In this document: piece by piece, positions 18,096-26,791 of the stretch
Layout of the letters: each line of letters starts with the position of its first letter
How positions within the stretch are numbered: position 1 is the stretch's first letter
NCBI RefSeq assembly: GCF_003722335.1
Contig: NZ_CP026100.1
Coordinates: 3,136,001-3,200,000 of the forward strand
DNA length: 64,000 bases
Origin: Caulobacter flavus
GTDB taxonomy: Bacteria > Pseudomonadota > Alphaproteobacteria > Caulobacterales > Caulobacteraceae
Direction: 5' to 3'
Made by a program: the position numbers and the translations under genes
Notes under the pieces: generated by a model
Databases searched by the model: none
What the model was told of the DNA's origin: nothing
The model's input: only the letters and a program-made list of their open reading frames with translations

Positions 18096-20375
18096 ATGAA
18101 CAAGCCCGTCATTCCTCCCCCCGGCGGTCCCGGCGACGGCGACCGCATCCTCGAAGAGCCGCTGACCGAAGCGCTGTCCAAGCGCTATCTGGCCTATGCG
18201 CTGTCGACCATCGGCTCGCGGGCGCTGCCCGACGTCCGCGACGGCATGAAGCCGGTGCACCGGCGCGTGCTCTACGCCATGAGCAACATGCGCCTGAACC
18301 CCGAGTCCGCCGCGCGCAAGTGCGCCAAGGTGGTCGGCGAGGTGATGGGTAACTTCCACCCGCACGGCGACCAGTCGATCTACGACGCCCTGGTGCGCCT
18401 GGCGCAGGACTTCTCCCAGCGCATCCCGCTGGTCGAGGGGCAGGGCAACTTCGGCAACATCGACGGCGATAACGCCGCCGCCATGCGTTACACCGAATGC
18501 AAGATGACGGAAGCGGCGACGCTTCTGCTCGACGGCATCGACGAGGACGCTGTCGACTTCCGCCCGACCTATGACGGCCAGGACGAGGAGCCCGTGGTCC
18601 TGCCATCGGGTTTCCCCAACCTGCTGGCCAACGGTTCGGCCGGCATCGCCGTCGGCATGGCCACTTCGATCCCGCCGCACAATCCGGCCGAGCTGATCGA
18701 CGCCTGCCTGCTGCTGCTGTCCAACCCCGAGGCCACGACCGCCGAGATCCTCGAGCGCGTGCCGGGCCCCGACTTCCCGACCGGCGGCGTCATCGTCGAG
18801 CCGGCCGCCAGCCTGCTCGAAACCTACGAGACCGGCCGTGGCGGCGTGCGCACCCGCGCCAAGTGGGAGCGCGAGGAGACTGGTCGCGGCGGCTACCAGA
18901 TCGTCGTCACCGAGATCCCGTATCAGGTGAAGAAGTCGGATCTGGTCGAACAGCTGGCCGACCTGATCGAGAGCAAGAAGGCCGCCCTGCTGGGCGACGT
19001 CCGCGACGAGAGCGCCGAGGACATCCGCCTGGTGCTCGAGCCGAAGTCCAAGAACGTCGAGCCCGAAGTGCTGATGGAGAGCCTGTTCAAGCTCTCGGCG
19101 CTGGAAAGCCGCTTCTCGGTCAACATCAACGTGCTGGACGCGCGCGGCACGCCGGGCGTGATGGGCATCAAGGCGGCCCTGATGGCGTTCCTGGCCCACC
19201 GCCGCGAGGTGCTGACCCGCCGGGCCCGCCACCGCCTGGCCAAGATCGAAGCCCGCCTGCACATCCTCGATGGCCTGCTGATCGCCTACCTCAATCTCGA
19301 CGAGGTGATCCGCATCGTCCGCTACGAGGACAAGCCGAAGGAAAAGCTGATGGCGGCCTTCGCCCTCAGCGACATCCAGGCCGACGCCATCCTCAACACC
19401 CGCCTGCGCCAACTGGCCAAGCTGGAGGAGATGGAGATCCGCCGCGAGCACGCCGAACTGGTGGAAGAGCGCGACGGCATCCTGGCCATGCTGGCCAGCG
19501 ACAAGAAGCAGTGGGACCTGGTCGGCACGGGCCTGCGCCAGGTGCGCGCCAGCTTGATCAAGATCAAGCACCCGCTGGACAAGCCGCGCCCGACCGGCGT
19601 GACCGGCCGCTCGGTCTTCGACGTCGCTCCGGTGGTCGACGCCGACGCCGCCATCGAGGCGATGATCGTGCGCGAGCCGATCACCATCATCCTGTCCGAG
19701 CGCGGCTGGATCCGCGCCGCCAAGGGCAAGATCGAGGATCCGTCGGAGCTGAAGTTCAAGGAAGGCGACAAGCTGGGCTTCCTAGTCCCGGCCGAGACGA
19801 CCGACAAGCTCCTGCTGTTCACCTCGGACGGCCGCTTCTTCACGCTGGGCTGCGCCAACCTGCCGTCGGCGCGCGGTCACGGCGAGCCGGTGCGGATGAT
19901 GATCGAGCTGGACGACAAGGTGAAGATCATCGACGTCTTCCCGTTCAAGGCGGGCCGCAAGCGCATCCTGGCCTCCAAGCAGGGCTACGGCTTCCTGCTG
20001 CCGGAGGAGGAGGCCCTGGCCAACCGCAAGGCGGGCAAGCAGGTGCTGACCGTCGACGCCGCCGGCGCGGCCTTCTGCCTGGAAGCCGTCGGCGACCAGC
20101 TGGCCGTGGTGGGCGACAACGGCAAGATCTTGATCTTCCCGCTGGAAGAGCTGCCGGAAATGCCGCGCGGCAAGGGCGTGAAGCTGCAGGCCTACCGCGA
20201 GGGCGGCCTGCGCGACGGCCTGTCGTTCAACGCCGAGACCGGGGGCTACTGGATCGACACGGCCCTGCGCCGCCGCGAATGGACCGACTGGCAGACCTTC
20301 GTCGGCCGCCGGGCCGGGGCCGGCAAGCTGGCGCCCAAGGGCTTCCCGGCCCAGAAGCGCTTCCGTCCCAAGTGA
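18096..20375 (+). CDS. parC: DNA topoisomerase IV subunit A
   Basis: Breakage-reunion subunit of the type IIA topoisomerase that decatenates daughter chromosomes. The 759-residue protein begins with the winged-helix CAP region: [50 protein letters not shown] with active-site Tyr132, and [29 protein letters not shown] coiled-coil and beta-propeller-like C-terminal region follow. Assignment to ParC rather than GyrA rests on the shorter C-terminal domain and on [20 protein letters not shown], as in alphaproteobacterial ParC, and no gyrase GyrA-box was noticed. In the quinolone-determining region, Gln93 and Asp97 replace the Ser and Glu of E. coli ParC. Confidence 0.93.
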   Translation: MNKPVIPPPGGPGDGDRILEEPLTEALSKRYLAYALSTIGSRALPDVRDGMKPVHRRVLYAMSNMRLNPESAARKCAKVVGEVMGNFHPHGDQSIYDALVRLAQDFSQRIPLVEGQGNFGNIDGDNAAAMRYTECKMTEAATLLLDGIDEDAVDFRPTYDGQDEEPVVLPSGFPNLLANGSAGIAVGMATSIPPHNPAELIDACLLLLSNPEATTAEILERVPGPDFPTGGVIVEPAASLLETYETGRGGVRTRAKWEREETGRGGYQIVVTEIPYQVKKSDLVEQLADLIESKKAALLGDVRDESAEDIRLVLEPKSKNVEPEVLMESLFKLSALESRFSVNINVLDARGTPGVMGIKAALMAFLAHRREVLTRRARHRLAKIEARLHILDGLLIAYLNLDEVIRIVRYEDKPKEKLMAAFALSDIQADAILNTRLRQLAKLEEMEIRREHAELVEERDGILAMLASDKKQWDLVGTGLRQVRASLIKIKHPLDKPRPTGVTGRSVFDVAPVVDADAAIEAMIVREPITIILSERGWIRAAKGKIEDPSELKFKEGDKLGFLVPAETTDKLLLFTSDGRFFTLGCANLPSARGHGEPVRMMIELDDKVKIIDVFPFKAGRKRILASKQGYGFLLPEEEALANRKAGKQVLTVDAAGAAFCLEAVGDQLAVVGDNGKILIFPLEELPEMPRGKGVKLQAYREGGLRDGLSFNAETGGYWIDTALRRREWTDWQTFVGRRAGAGKLAPKGFPAQKRFRPK

Positions 20376-20449
20376 TGTGACCTGGCGGGAGCGGGCGCGG
20401 CGTTTCGGCGCCATGCTCTCGCCAAACCCTCTGTGAGATAAGTCGACCT

Positions 20450-21829
20450 ATGAGCTTCTGGCGCAAGTCCGTCGGGGCCCTGGCTGGGTTCCTGGGCCTG
20501 ACCGCCGCCCATCCGGGCATGGCGAGCGCCCTGCCGCGCGCCAAGCCCGAGGCGGTGGGGTTCTCGTCGGAGAAGCTCAAGCGCGTCGACGAGACCATGC
20601 AGCGCCTGGTCGACCAGGGCCAGATCGCCGGCGGCGTGACCCTGCTGGCCCGCCACGGCAAGGTCGTCAGCCAGACGACCTACGGCAAGCGGGCGCTGGA
20701 TCAGCCCGACCCAATGCCGGCCGACGCCATCTTCCGCATCCGCTCGGAGACCAAGCCGGTCACGGGGGTGGCGATGCTGATCCTCTACGACGAGGGCCGC
20801 TGGAAGCTCGACGACCCGATCACCAAGTTCATTCCCGAGTTCGAGGGGCTGCGCGTCGCCAACGGCGTCGACGCCTCGGGACGACCGATCCTGTCGCCGA
20901 TCAGCCGCCCGCCGACCATGCGCGAGCTGATGACCCATACGGCCGGGTTCGCCTACGGCATCGCCGACGATCCGGGCAGCCAGGCCGACCAGGCCTACTA
21001 CCGCGCCGGCGTTCTGCAGTCGGACTCGCTGTTCTCGATGGTGCAGAAGATCGCCGGCCTGCCGATGTACGCCGAGCCGGGCAAGCTGTGGCGCTACAGC
21101 GTCGCGGCCGACATCCAGGGCCTGATCATCGAGCGCCTGTCGGGCCAGTCCCTGCCGGTATTCATGCAACAGCGCATCTTCAAGCCGCTGAAGATGAAGG
21201 ACACCGGCTTCTGGGTTCCGGCCGACAAGACCGCGCGGCTGGCGGCGATCTACGACGCCGATCCCGTGACCGGAAAGCTCGCGCCCGCCGTCGAAGGCGG
21301 CTGGCGCGACGTGACCAGGCCGCCCCCGGCGCCGTCCGGCGGCGGCGGCCTGCTGTCGACGGCCGGCGACTTCGCCCGTTTCGCCCAGATGATCCTAAAC
21401 GGCGGCGACCTGGACGGCGTGCGCGTCCTCGAGCCGGAGACGGTGGCGATGATGCGGCTGAACCATTTGCCGCCCAGCTTCCAGGTGACCACCGACGGCA
21501 CCTCCGGCGTGCTCAAGCCGGGCCAGCAGAAGCCTTTCCCGTTCGCGCTCGGCATGGGCTACGGCCTCGACGTGGCGGTGGCGGTCGACCCGGCCGCCTC
21601 GGGCGCGCCGGTCGGTCCGGGCACGATCAGCTGGGGCGGCAGCGCCGGCACCTGGTTCTGGATCGACCCGGCCAACGACCTCTTCTTCGTCGGCATGATC
21701 CAGCGGCTGGGCGGCGTGGGGCCCGGCCTCGACGCCGAGACGCGCAAGTGGGTCTATCAAGCGTTGGAGAAGCCGCCAGCCAAGCTGGCTCAAACTCGCG
21801 ACACGACCAAGCGTTCCTCGCTCAAGTAA
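20450..21829 (+). CDS. Serine hydrolase of the beta-lactamase (class C-like esterase) family
   Basis: Secreted or periplasmic penicillin-binding-protein-like hydrolase or esterase. The 459-residue product has an N-terminal hydrophobic leader ending near ASA. The catalytic motif is SETK (Ser99-Lys102). The second motif is YSV (Tyr216) rather than YxN, and near the C-terminus a WGGSAGT segment replaces the KTG motif. These variants fit family VIII esterases and related serine hydrolases more than true class C beta-lactamases, so antibiotic resistance should not be assumed. The gene stands alone 74 bases after parC. Confidence 0.85.
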   Translation: MSFWRKSVGALAGFLGLTAAHPGMASALPRAKPEAVGFSSEKLKRVDETMQRLVDQGQIAGGVTLLARHGKVVSQTTYGKRALDQPDPMPADAIFRIRSETKPVTGVAMLILYDEGRWKLDDPITKFIPEFEGLRVANGVDASGRPILSPISRPPTMRELMTHTAGFAYGIADDPGSQADQAYYRAGVLQSDSLFSMVQKIAGLPMYAEPGKLWRYSVAADIQGLIIERLSGQSLPVFMQQRIFKPLKMKDTGFWVPADKTARLAAIYDADPVTGKLAPAVEGGWRDVTRPPPAPSGGGGLLSTAGDFARFAQMILNGGDLDGVRVLEPETVAMMRLNHLPPSFQVTTDGTSGVLKPGQQKPFPFALGMGYGLDVAVAVDPAASGAPVGPGTISWGGSAGTWFWIDPANDLFFVGMIQRLGGVGPGLDAETRKWVYQALEKPPAKLAQTRDTTKRSSLK

Positions 21830-21941
21830 TTGATATCTTGAACTTTGTCGGCTTTCCGACCTAGGAACGGCCCGGCTGAATAGTCGTTTTGCTTCCCGCT
21901 GGCGCATCCCGCCCCGGCCAATGATCAGGGAAGACACGACA

Positions 21942-22232
21942 ATGGGCGACACCCCGAACAACCAAGGCCTGCAACAGCAACCGAGCGACGCCCAGCGTCC
22001 GCAGGCCGAACAGCAGAACCAGCAGGGCGACAACCGCTCGCCGCAGCAACAGCAGCAGAACCCGCAGCAGGCCCAGCCGGGCCAGCAGAACCAGCAGGCC
22101 GACCGCCAGCGTCGTGACGGCGAAGGCGTCGAGGGCGGCGGCGAAGACCAGCTGAACAACGGCGTCTCCGGCGGCGTCGACACCGGCGCCATCGAGCCGG
22201 GCCGCACCGGCGAGGGCGGCGCCGAGCGCTGA
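21942..22232 (+). CDS. Glutamine-rich disordered small protein
   Basis: Unrecognised 96-residue protein starting MGDTPNNQGLQQQPSDAQ. The first two thirds are dominated by Gln, Asn, Pro and Ala, with QQQQQ runs; the last third is Gly/Glu-rich. It has almost no hydrophobic residues, so it should be disordered and soluble. The gene is bounded by a GC-rich hairpin nine bases after the stop, consistent with a stand-alone transcript. ATG 21942 is chosen; an upstream ATG at 21921 would add seven residues. No function is proposed. Confidence 0.65.
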   Translation: MGDTPNNQGLQQQPSDAQRPQAEQQNQQGDNRSPQQQQQNPQQAQPGQQNQQADRQRRDGEGVEGGGEDQLNNGVSGGVDTGAIEPGRTGEGGAER

Positions 22233-22240
22233 GTGCTTTC

Positions 22241-22266
22241 GGGAGGTCCCCCGCGCGGGGCCTCCC
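22241..22266 (+). terminator. GC-rich hairpin after the Gln-rich gene
   Basis: GGGAGG and CCTCCC flank an inner CCCC-GCGC-GGGG stem, giving a near-perfect hairpin. No T tract follows, so it could stall or protect the transcript end rather than act as a classical intrinsic terminator. Confidence 0.5.
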
Positions 22267-22300
22267 GCCTTCATCGCAGTTATCCAGCTTTCCGGAGTTC

Positions 22301-23239
22301 GTGATCGTGTTTGGCGGAGAACGCTTGTCGCGCCTGGGCGCCTTCAGCCCGCAGTTTCCCGACGCCGAGGCCCTGCATAGGGGTCTGGCCCACTGGAACC
22401 ATCGCCGCCTGGCCCCGGCCTTCCCGTCGGCCGACTGGCGCGAGACCCTCGACGAGGACCTGCGCATGCAGCGGATCGAGGGGGCGTTCATCGAGGCCTT
22501 CCGGTCGCACGTCGCGCCGCTGGTCGAGGATGTACCCAGCGATCCCGACGGCTTCATCGCCTGGTTCGAGGCCCTGAAGGACCACGGTCCCGGCCAGTGG
22601 GACCCGCTGTTCGACTGGCTGGAGGGCGAAGCGTCGATCGAGGATCTCAAGTGGTTCCTGACGCAGGAGGCGGCAGGGGAGGCGGGCTTCGACGACCTGG
22701 TGGCCATGACCCAGGTCAAGGTGCTCGACCGCGCCAAGCTGGAGCTGGCCCGCAACTACTGGGACGAGATGGGGCGGGGCAGGGCGAGCGGAATGCACGG
22801 CCCGATGCTGGCCCGCACCGTCGAGACCTTCGAGCTGGCGCCCACGATCGATTCCACGCTCTGGCAGTCGCTGTGCCTGGCCAATCTGATGACGGCCTTC
22901 GCGACCACGCGGCGCTACGTCCACCAGTCGATCGGCGCGCTGGGCGTGGTCGAGCTGACCGCGCCGACCCGCGTGGCCTGCGTCGACGCGGGCCTCAAGC
23001 GCCTGGGCGCGCCCCCGGAAGCCCGCAAGTACTTCGCCCTGCACGCCCAGCTCGACATCGAGCATTCCAAGGCCTGGAACGCCGAGGCCCTGCATCCGCT
23101 GGTGTCGGCCGACCCGGCCTGCGCCCGCCACATCGCCGAGGGCGCGGTCATGCGGCTGATCTGCGGCGAGCAGTGCTTCGAGACCTATCGCGCCCACCTC
23201 TGGGCCCACGCCCATCCGGTGGTCTACGCCGCCGAGTGA
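22301..23239 (+). CDS. Iron-containing redox enzyme-family (heme-oxygenase-like) protein
   Basis: The 312-residue all-helical protein resembles the heme-oxygenase-like diiron oxidase superfamily: an early EALKDHGPGQWDPLFDWLEGEASIED pattern, and a late DIEHSKAWNAEAL segment that can supply Glu/His/Asp ligands. It has no signal peptide or membrane segment. GTG 22301 is the only sensible start. The substrate is unknown; known relatives oxidise small molecules or fatty acids. Assignment rests on motif spacing and overall helical character, so it is moderate. Confidence 0.6.
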   Translation: MIVFGGERLSRLGAFSPQFPDAEALHRGLAHWNHRRLAPAFPSADWRETLDEDLRMQRIEGAFIEAFRSHVAPLVEDVPSDPDGFIAWFEALKDHGPGQWDPLFDWLEGEASIEDLKWFLTQEAAGEAGFDDLVAMTQVKVLDRAKLELARNYWDEMGRGRASGMHGPMLARTVETFELAPTIDSTLWQSLCLANLMTAFATTRRYVHQSIGALGVVELTAPTRVACVDAGLKRLGAPPEARKYFALHAQLDIEHSKAWNAEALHPLVSADPACARHIAEGAVMRLICGEQCFETYRAHLWAHAHPVVYAAE

Positions 23240-23334
23240 GGGCGGGGCGCTAGAGGGTTGGAATTCGGGGCTTTCCTCGCTATCACGCCCGCTTCGGCGG
23301 GCCGTCCCGCCCCAAGATCTCGAAAGCCGACCCG

Positions 23335-23589
23335 ATGAGCGATACGCCTCCCGACCGCCTGTCCGCCAATCCCGACAGCCCGTACTACAACGCCGAGGCG
23401 CTGGAGCGCGGCGTCGGCATCCGCTTCAAGGGCGTCGAGAAGACCAATGTCGACGAGTACTGCGTCAGCGAAGGCTGGGTGCGCGTGACCGCCGGCAAGA
23501 CCGTCGACCGCAAGGGCAACGCCATGACCATCAAGCTGCAAGGCGAGGTGGTGCCGTACTTCCGCGACGCCGAAGCGGCGTCCGAGTAA
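23335..23589 (+). CDS. DUF3297-family small protein
   Basis: The 84-residue protein matches what I know of DUF3297: PPDRLSANPDSPYYN at the start, then GVGIRFKGVEKTNVDEYC, SEGWVRV and a closing beta segment TIKLQGEVVPYF. The family is widespread in proteobacteria and has no known function. The ATG at 23335 has no strong Shine-Dalgarno. A second small gene starts seven bases downstream, so the two are probably co-transcribed. Confidence 0.85.
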   Translation: MSDTPPDRLSANPDSPYYNAEALERGVGIRFKGVEKTNVDEYCVSEGWVRVTAGKTVDRKGNAMTIKLQGEVVPYFRDAEAASE

Positions 23590-23596
23590 GCCGCGC

Positions 23597-23860
23597 GTGA
23601 GCGATCCCGACCTGCAGGCCATGGCCGACGACGAACTGTCGCGGGCCATGTCCCTGTCCTGGCGTGAACTGTCGAAGGTGATTCCCTGGGGAGACACCTT
23701 CGACGGCATCTCGCCCGCCGGCCGCAACGTCGAGGTCGAGCGAAACTATCTCTGGGCCGCCCAGGAAGGCGGCGACATCCTGTGCGAGGTCGCCGTCTAC
23801 GGCGGCGAGAGCCGCTACGACCAGGGCGCCCGCGCTCGCGGCGTGATTTCCCGCCGCTGA
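23597..23860 (+). CDS. Small hypothetical protein downstream of the DUF3297 gene
   Basis: Unrecognised 87-residue protein beginning at GTG 23597 (MSDPDLQAMADDELSRAMSL). Features include a Trp-containing core (LSWRELSKVIPWGDTFDG) and a basic C-terminus ending ARGVISRR. It has no signal peptide or membrane segment. It starts seven bases after the DUF3297 stop and shares its strand, which suggests a bicistronic unit. Its sequence is too ordinary to suggest a role. Confidence 0.65.
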   Translation: MSDPDLQAMADDELSRAMSLSWRELSKVIPWGDTFDGISPAGRNVEVERNYLWAAQEGGDILCEVAVYGGESRYDQGARARGVISRR

Positions 23861-23942
23861 TCCCAACCTTCACCGTGCAAGCGTCGCAAGCATGCGTTAA
23901 CCATAACGCTGCTCGTCGAATGGCGCACGCGGGAGGGGTGGG

Positions 23943-24806
23943 GTGTATCAATCCGAGTTTCCGGTCGAGACGCCGGTCCCGATCTTCGATCCGACCCTGC
24001 TGGCCGGCATCGCCCTGATCACCCTGGCCGTCGCGGCCCTGGCGTTCTTCGCGGGGCGCTTCACCGGCGGAAAGGGCAGGGACGAGCGCTGGCGCGACGT
24101 GCCCAAGACCATCCACAAGGCGATCCTGGCCCGCTGCGTGGCCGCCACCAGCGCGCCCACGGGCGAGTTGCTGCGTCGCGCCGAGGAACTGGTCGCCGAG
24201 GTCGAGGCCCGGGTCGGGGCGCTGATCGCGTTCGCCGCCTGTGGCAAGGCCCTGAAGAGCCTGGAGAAGGCCTGCCAAGGCCAGTTTCCCAAGCCGGAGG
24301 TCAAGCCCGAGCCCAAGGCGCCCAAGTCCTGCACCTGCGGCCACCAGGCTAAGGGCGAGGGCGGCCATGACCACGGCAAGCCTGCCGAGGCGCATCCGGG
24401 GACCTGCAAGGCTCCGGCGCCGTGCCAGTGCGTCGTCTGCTGCGTTCCCGTCACCGTCGGCGGCCTGGCCCTGGCCGCGCCGCAGGTGAAGATCAGCAGC
24501 AGGCAGACCGTCATCGTCAATGCGCCCGCGGCGCCGGCCGCACCGGCGCTCGCGCCGCACGCCTGCACCTGCGGGGCCAGCGTCCACGGCAAGCCCCACG
24601 AGGACGAGGCCCACGACAAGCCCGAGCCGCCGCTGGAGTGGAGCGAGCACATGCGCCGCCTGCGCCTGGCGGTGGTCGAGTTCGCCGACGTCTGGAACAG
24701 TCCCGACAATCTTCGCCTTCTCGAACGCTGCCAGAAGCAGCTGATCCACACCGGGCCCGCGCCCAAGACGGGCCACCAGCACGGCGAGGAGCGTGGCGGG
24801 CACTGA
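23943..24806 (+). CDS. Single-pass membrane protein with Cys/His-rich soluble region
   Basis: I do not recognise this 287-residue protein. After a short polar start it has one membrane segment (about residues 18-42). The soluble part carries Cys clusters CTCGHQ, GTCKAPAPCQCVVCC and HACTCGASVHG, separated by His-, Asp- and Pro-rich linkers (GHDHGKPAEAHPG), and it ends HQHGEERGGH. About eleven Cys and many His residues suggest metal or cofactor binding, but no known finger spacing fits. GTG 23943 is the start. An isolated 136-base gap separates it from the MarR gene's ribosome binding region. Confidence 0.65.
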   Translation: MYQSEFPVETPVPIFDPTLLAGIALITLAVAALAFFAGRFTGGKGRDERWRDVPKTIHKAILARCVAATSAPTGELLRRAEELVAEVEARVGALIAFAACGKALKSLEKACQGQFPKPEVKPEPKAPKSCTCGHQAKGEGGHDHGKPAEAHPGTCKAPAPCQCVVCCVPVTVGGLALAAPQVKISSRQTVIVNAPAAPAAPALAPHACTCGASVHGKPHEDEAHDKPEPPLEWSEHMRRLRLAVVEFADVWNSPDNLRLLERCQKQLIHTGPAPKTGHQHGEERGGH

Positions 24807-25019
24807 AGGCGCCGCTTGGTTGGGCGCGTTTAGGTGCGTATGCTCGTGGCGCGAGCGAAACGCCCGCTTTCCGCCATGGTGTCTGGCGGACGATTGAGAG
24901 CGTTTTCATCGCGGCGCCAGATCGACGGGCGCCTGCGGTGGGTTGCCAGGGCGTGATTCGGCGTAGAGACGGCTCCGTCTTCGCGGGCCGCGGGCCGGAG
25001 CAGGAGGAAAGGAACAGGC

Positions 25020-25547
25020 ATGGCCGCGACGGTCTCATCCCTGACGCCGGGTACGCCGGACGTCGCCAGTGAACAGCTGTCGCTTTCGGACTATGTGCCG
25101 TATCGCCTGGCGACGGCCTCCAGCGCCGTCAGCCGCCTGATCGCCCGCGCCTACGAAGACCGCTTCGGCCTGTCGATCCCGCAATGGCGCCTGATGTCGA
25201 TCCTGATCGAGGGGCCGCTGACCCAGCACCAGGCCGTGGCCCGCACCGCCATGGACAAGGTGCGCGTCAGCCGCGCCGCCCAGGACCTGGTCGAGCGTCG
25301 CCTGGTGGCCCGCATCACCAACCGCACCGACCGCCGCTCGCACACCCTGGAGCTGACCGCCGCCGGCCGCCGGCTGTTCGCCGAGATCCGCCCCCTGGCC
25401 CTGGCCTACGAGGCCGCGCTGCTGGCGGGCCTGGCGCCGGGCGAGGTGGCGACGCTCAAGCGGCTGATGGGCCGACTGGAAGCCGCCGCCGTCCAGCTCT
25501 ACGGCGCCGACGCGCCGCCGGAAGCGCCCCCGCTCACCGAGGACTGA
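25020..25547 (+). CDS. MarR-family transcriptional regulator
   Basis: The 175-residue winged-helix protein matches MarR: LSDYVPYRLATASSAVSRLIARAYEDRFGLSIPQWRLMSIL is the dimer/first-helix region, then PLTQHQAVARTAMDKVRVSRAAQDLVERRLVARI is the helix-turn-helix, and NRTDRRSHTLELTAAGRRL is the wing. A strong AGGAGGAAAGGA precedes ATG 25020. The last 49 bases overlap the opposite-strand peptidase gene. The ligand and targets are unknown. Confidence 0.9.
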   Translation: MAATVSSLTPGTPDVASEQLSLSDYVPYRLATASSAVSRLIARAYEDRFGLSIPQWRLMSILIEGPLTQHQAVARTAMDKVRVSRAAQDLVERRLVARITNRTDRRSHTLELTAAGRRLFAEIRPLALAYEAALLAGLAPGEVATLKRLMGRLEAAAVQLYGADAPPEAPPLTED

Positions 25548-26563
25548 GCCCCGGAAGAGCGGGCTTCGGAAGGCTGGGCCTCGTAGACCCCGCGAGCGAT
25601 GGCCCGCGCCAGGGTGTCGGCCGCCGCCGAGCCCAGCCTGGCCAGCGCCAGAGCCCGCCCTGGGCCTTCGCCGAGGCTCCGCGCGCAAGAGGCCAGGGCG
25701 AACACGATGTCGCCGTCGAAGGGCGTGTGGACGGGGCGGATCGCCCGCGCCAGTCCGTCCTGGGCCATCATCGCCAGCCGCGTGCACTCGGCCGTCGTCA
25801 GGTCGGCGTTGACCGCGACCACGGCCAGGGTGGTGTTGGCCCCGGCCTGCAGCCGGCCCAGGGCCGCCAGCTTGGAATCCTCGGGGATCGGCTCGGCCTC
25901 GGTCGGCGCGTCGGGGGCGGGCCGCTTGCCGCCGAACTCGCCGTCGATCTCCCAGGGCCAGGCCCAGAAGGTCTCGCCGTCGGCCATGCGCACCGATCCC
26001 ACCGGATTGACCGCCGCCAGCGCGCCCACGACCAGCCCGTCGCCCAGCTCCAGCGAGGCGCTGCCGATCCCGCCCTTGGCCAGGCCCGCCATGGCGCCCA
26101 TGCCTGCCCCGGCCGAACCGAGGGCGAAGTCCTTGTCGGCGGCGGCCGCGGCCTCGATGCCCAGCCAGCGATAGGGCGGATCCAGGCCCCAGTCCTTGTC
26201 GCCGCCGTTGCCCAGGTCGTGCAGCACCGCCGCCGGCACGATCGGGATGGCCGGCGAGGTCGGGGCCAGGCGGATGCCGCGCCCCGACGCCGACAGGGCC
26301 GCCACGACGCCGTCGGCCGCGCCCAGGCCGAACACCGAGCCGCCCGACAGGCAGATGGCGTGGGCCTTGCTGAAGTTGTTCTCGGGCCGCAGCACGTCGA
26401 TCTCGCGCGTGCCTGGCCCGCCGCCGCGCACGTCGACCCCGGCGGTCCAGGCGTCGGGGCAGAGCAGGGCGGTGACGCCCGAGGCCACGGCCTCGTCCTG
26501 GGCGTGGCCGACCAGCAGCCCCTCTACGTCGGTGATCAGGTTGCGCGGACCGGGACGGGGCAT
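25499..26563 (-). CDS. P1 (S58, DmpA/L-aminopeptidase-like) family peptidase
   Basis: N-terminal-nucleophile amidase or peptidase of the DmpA/NylC family, which self-cleaves before a Thr or Ser. The 354-residue protein shows SGGSVFGLGAADGVV and GGIGSASL, and the cleavage-site region GANTTLAVVAVNADL with the likely nucleophile Thr244. Start ATG 26563 is chosen; an upstream extension to 26656 is unsupported. The C-terminal tail (about 30 residues, Ser/Gly/Ala-rich) overlaps the MarR gene's 3' end by 49 bases on the opposite strand. The native substrate is unknown. Confidence 0.85.
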   Translation of the reverse strand: MPRPGPRNLITDVEGLLVGHAQDEAVASGVTALLCPDAWTAGVDVRGGGPGTREIDVLRPENNFSKAHAICLSGGSVFGLGAADGVVAALSASGRGIRLAPTSPAIPIVPAAVLHDLGNGGDKDWGLDPPYRWLGIEAAAAADKDFALGSAGAGMGAMAGLAKGGIGSASLELGDGLVVGALAAVNPVGSVRMADGETFWAWPWEIDGEFGGKRPAPDAPTEAEPIPEDSKLAALGRLQAGANTTLAVVAVNADLTTAECTRLAMMAQDGLARAIRPVHTPFDGDIVFALASCARSLGEGPGRALALARLGSAAADTLARAIARGVYEAQPSEARSSGAQSSVSGGASGGASAP

Positions 26564-26658
26564 GGCGGGGCTCCGATGAGAGGACCCTGTGTTTGAGACG
26601 GAAACCTCGTCCTTCGACAAGCTTGGGGGCGAGGTTTTTTGAACGCGACACCCCAACC

Positions 26659-26770
26659 TTCGTCATCCCGGGCGGAGGCGCGTAGCGCCGCAGACCCGGG
26701 ACCCAGGAGTGACCGCAGTGCGCCGGCCCCTGGGTCCCGGCTCTTCGCTGCGCTGCGGCCGGGATGACGA
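26659..26770. repeat. Long imperfect palindrome (CGTCATCCCGG ... CCGGGATGACG)
   Basis: CGTCATCCCGG at the left end pairs with CCGGGATGACG at the right end (about 26760-26770). Between them, GACCCGGGACCCAGG and CCTGGGTCCCGG form an inner stem. A close relative lies at 46894-47002. It sits between two minus-strand genes, and is probably a dispersed intergenic element. Confidence 0.6.
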
Positions 26771-26791
26771 AAGAGGGCGGTTTGACGCCCC

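Noticed and set aside
20450..21829. Antibiotic-resistance beta-lactamase
   Set aside because: The second and third catalytic motifs (YSV, WGG) differ from class C enzymes; an esterase-like hydrolase is more likely.
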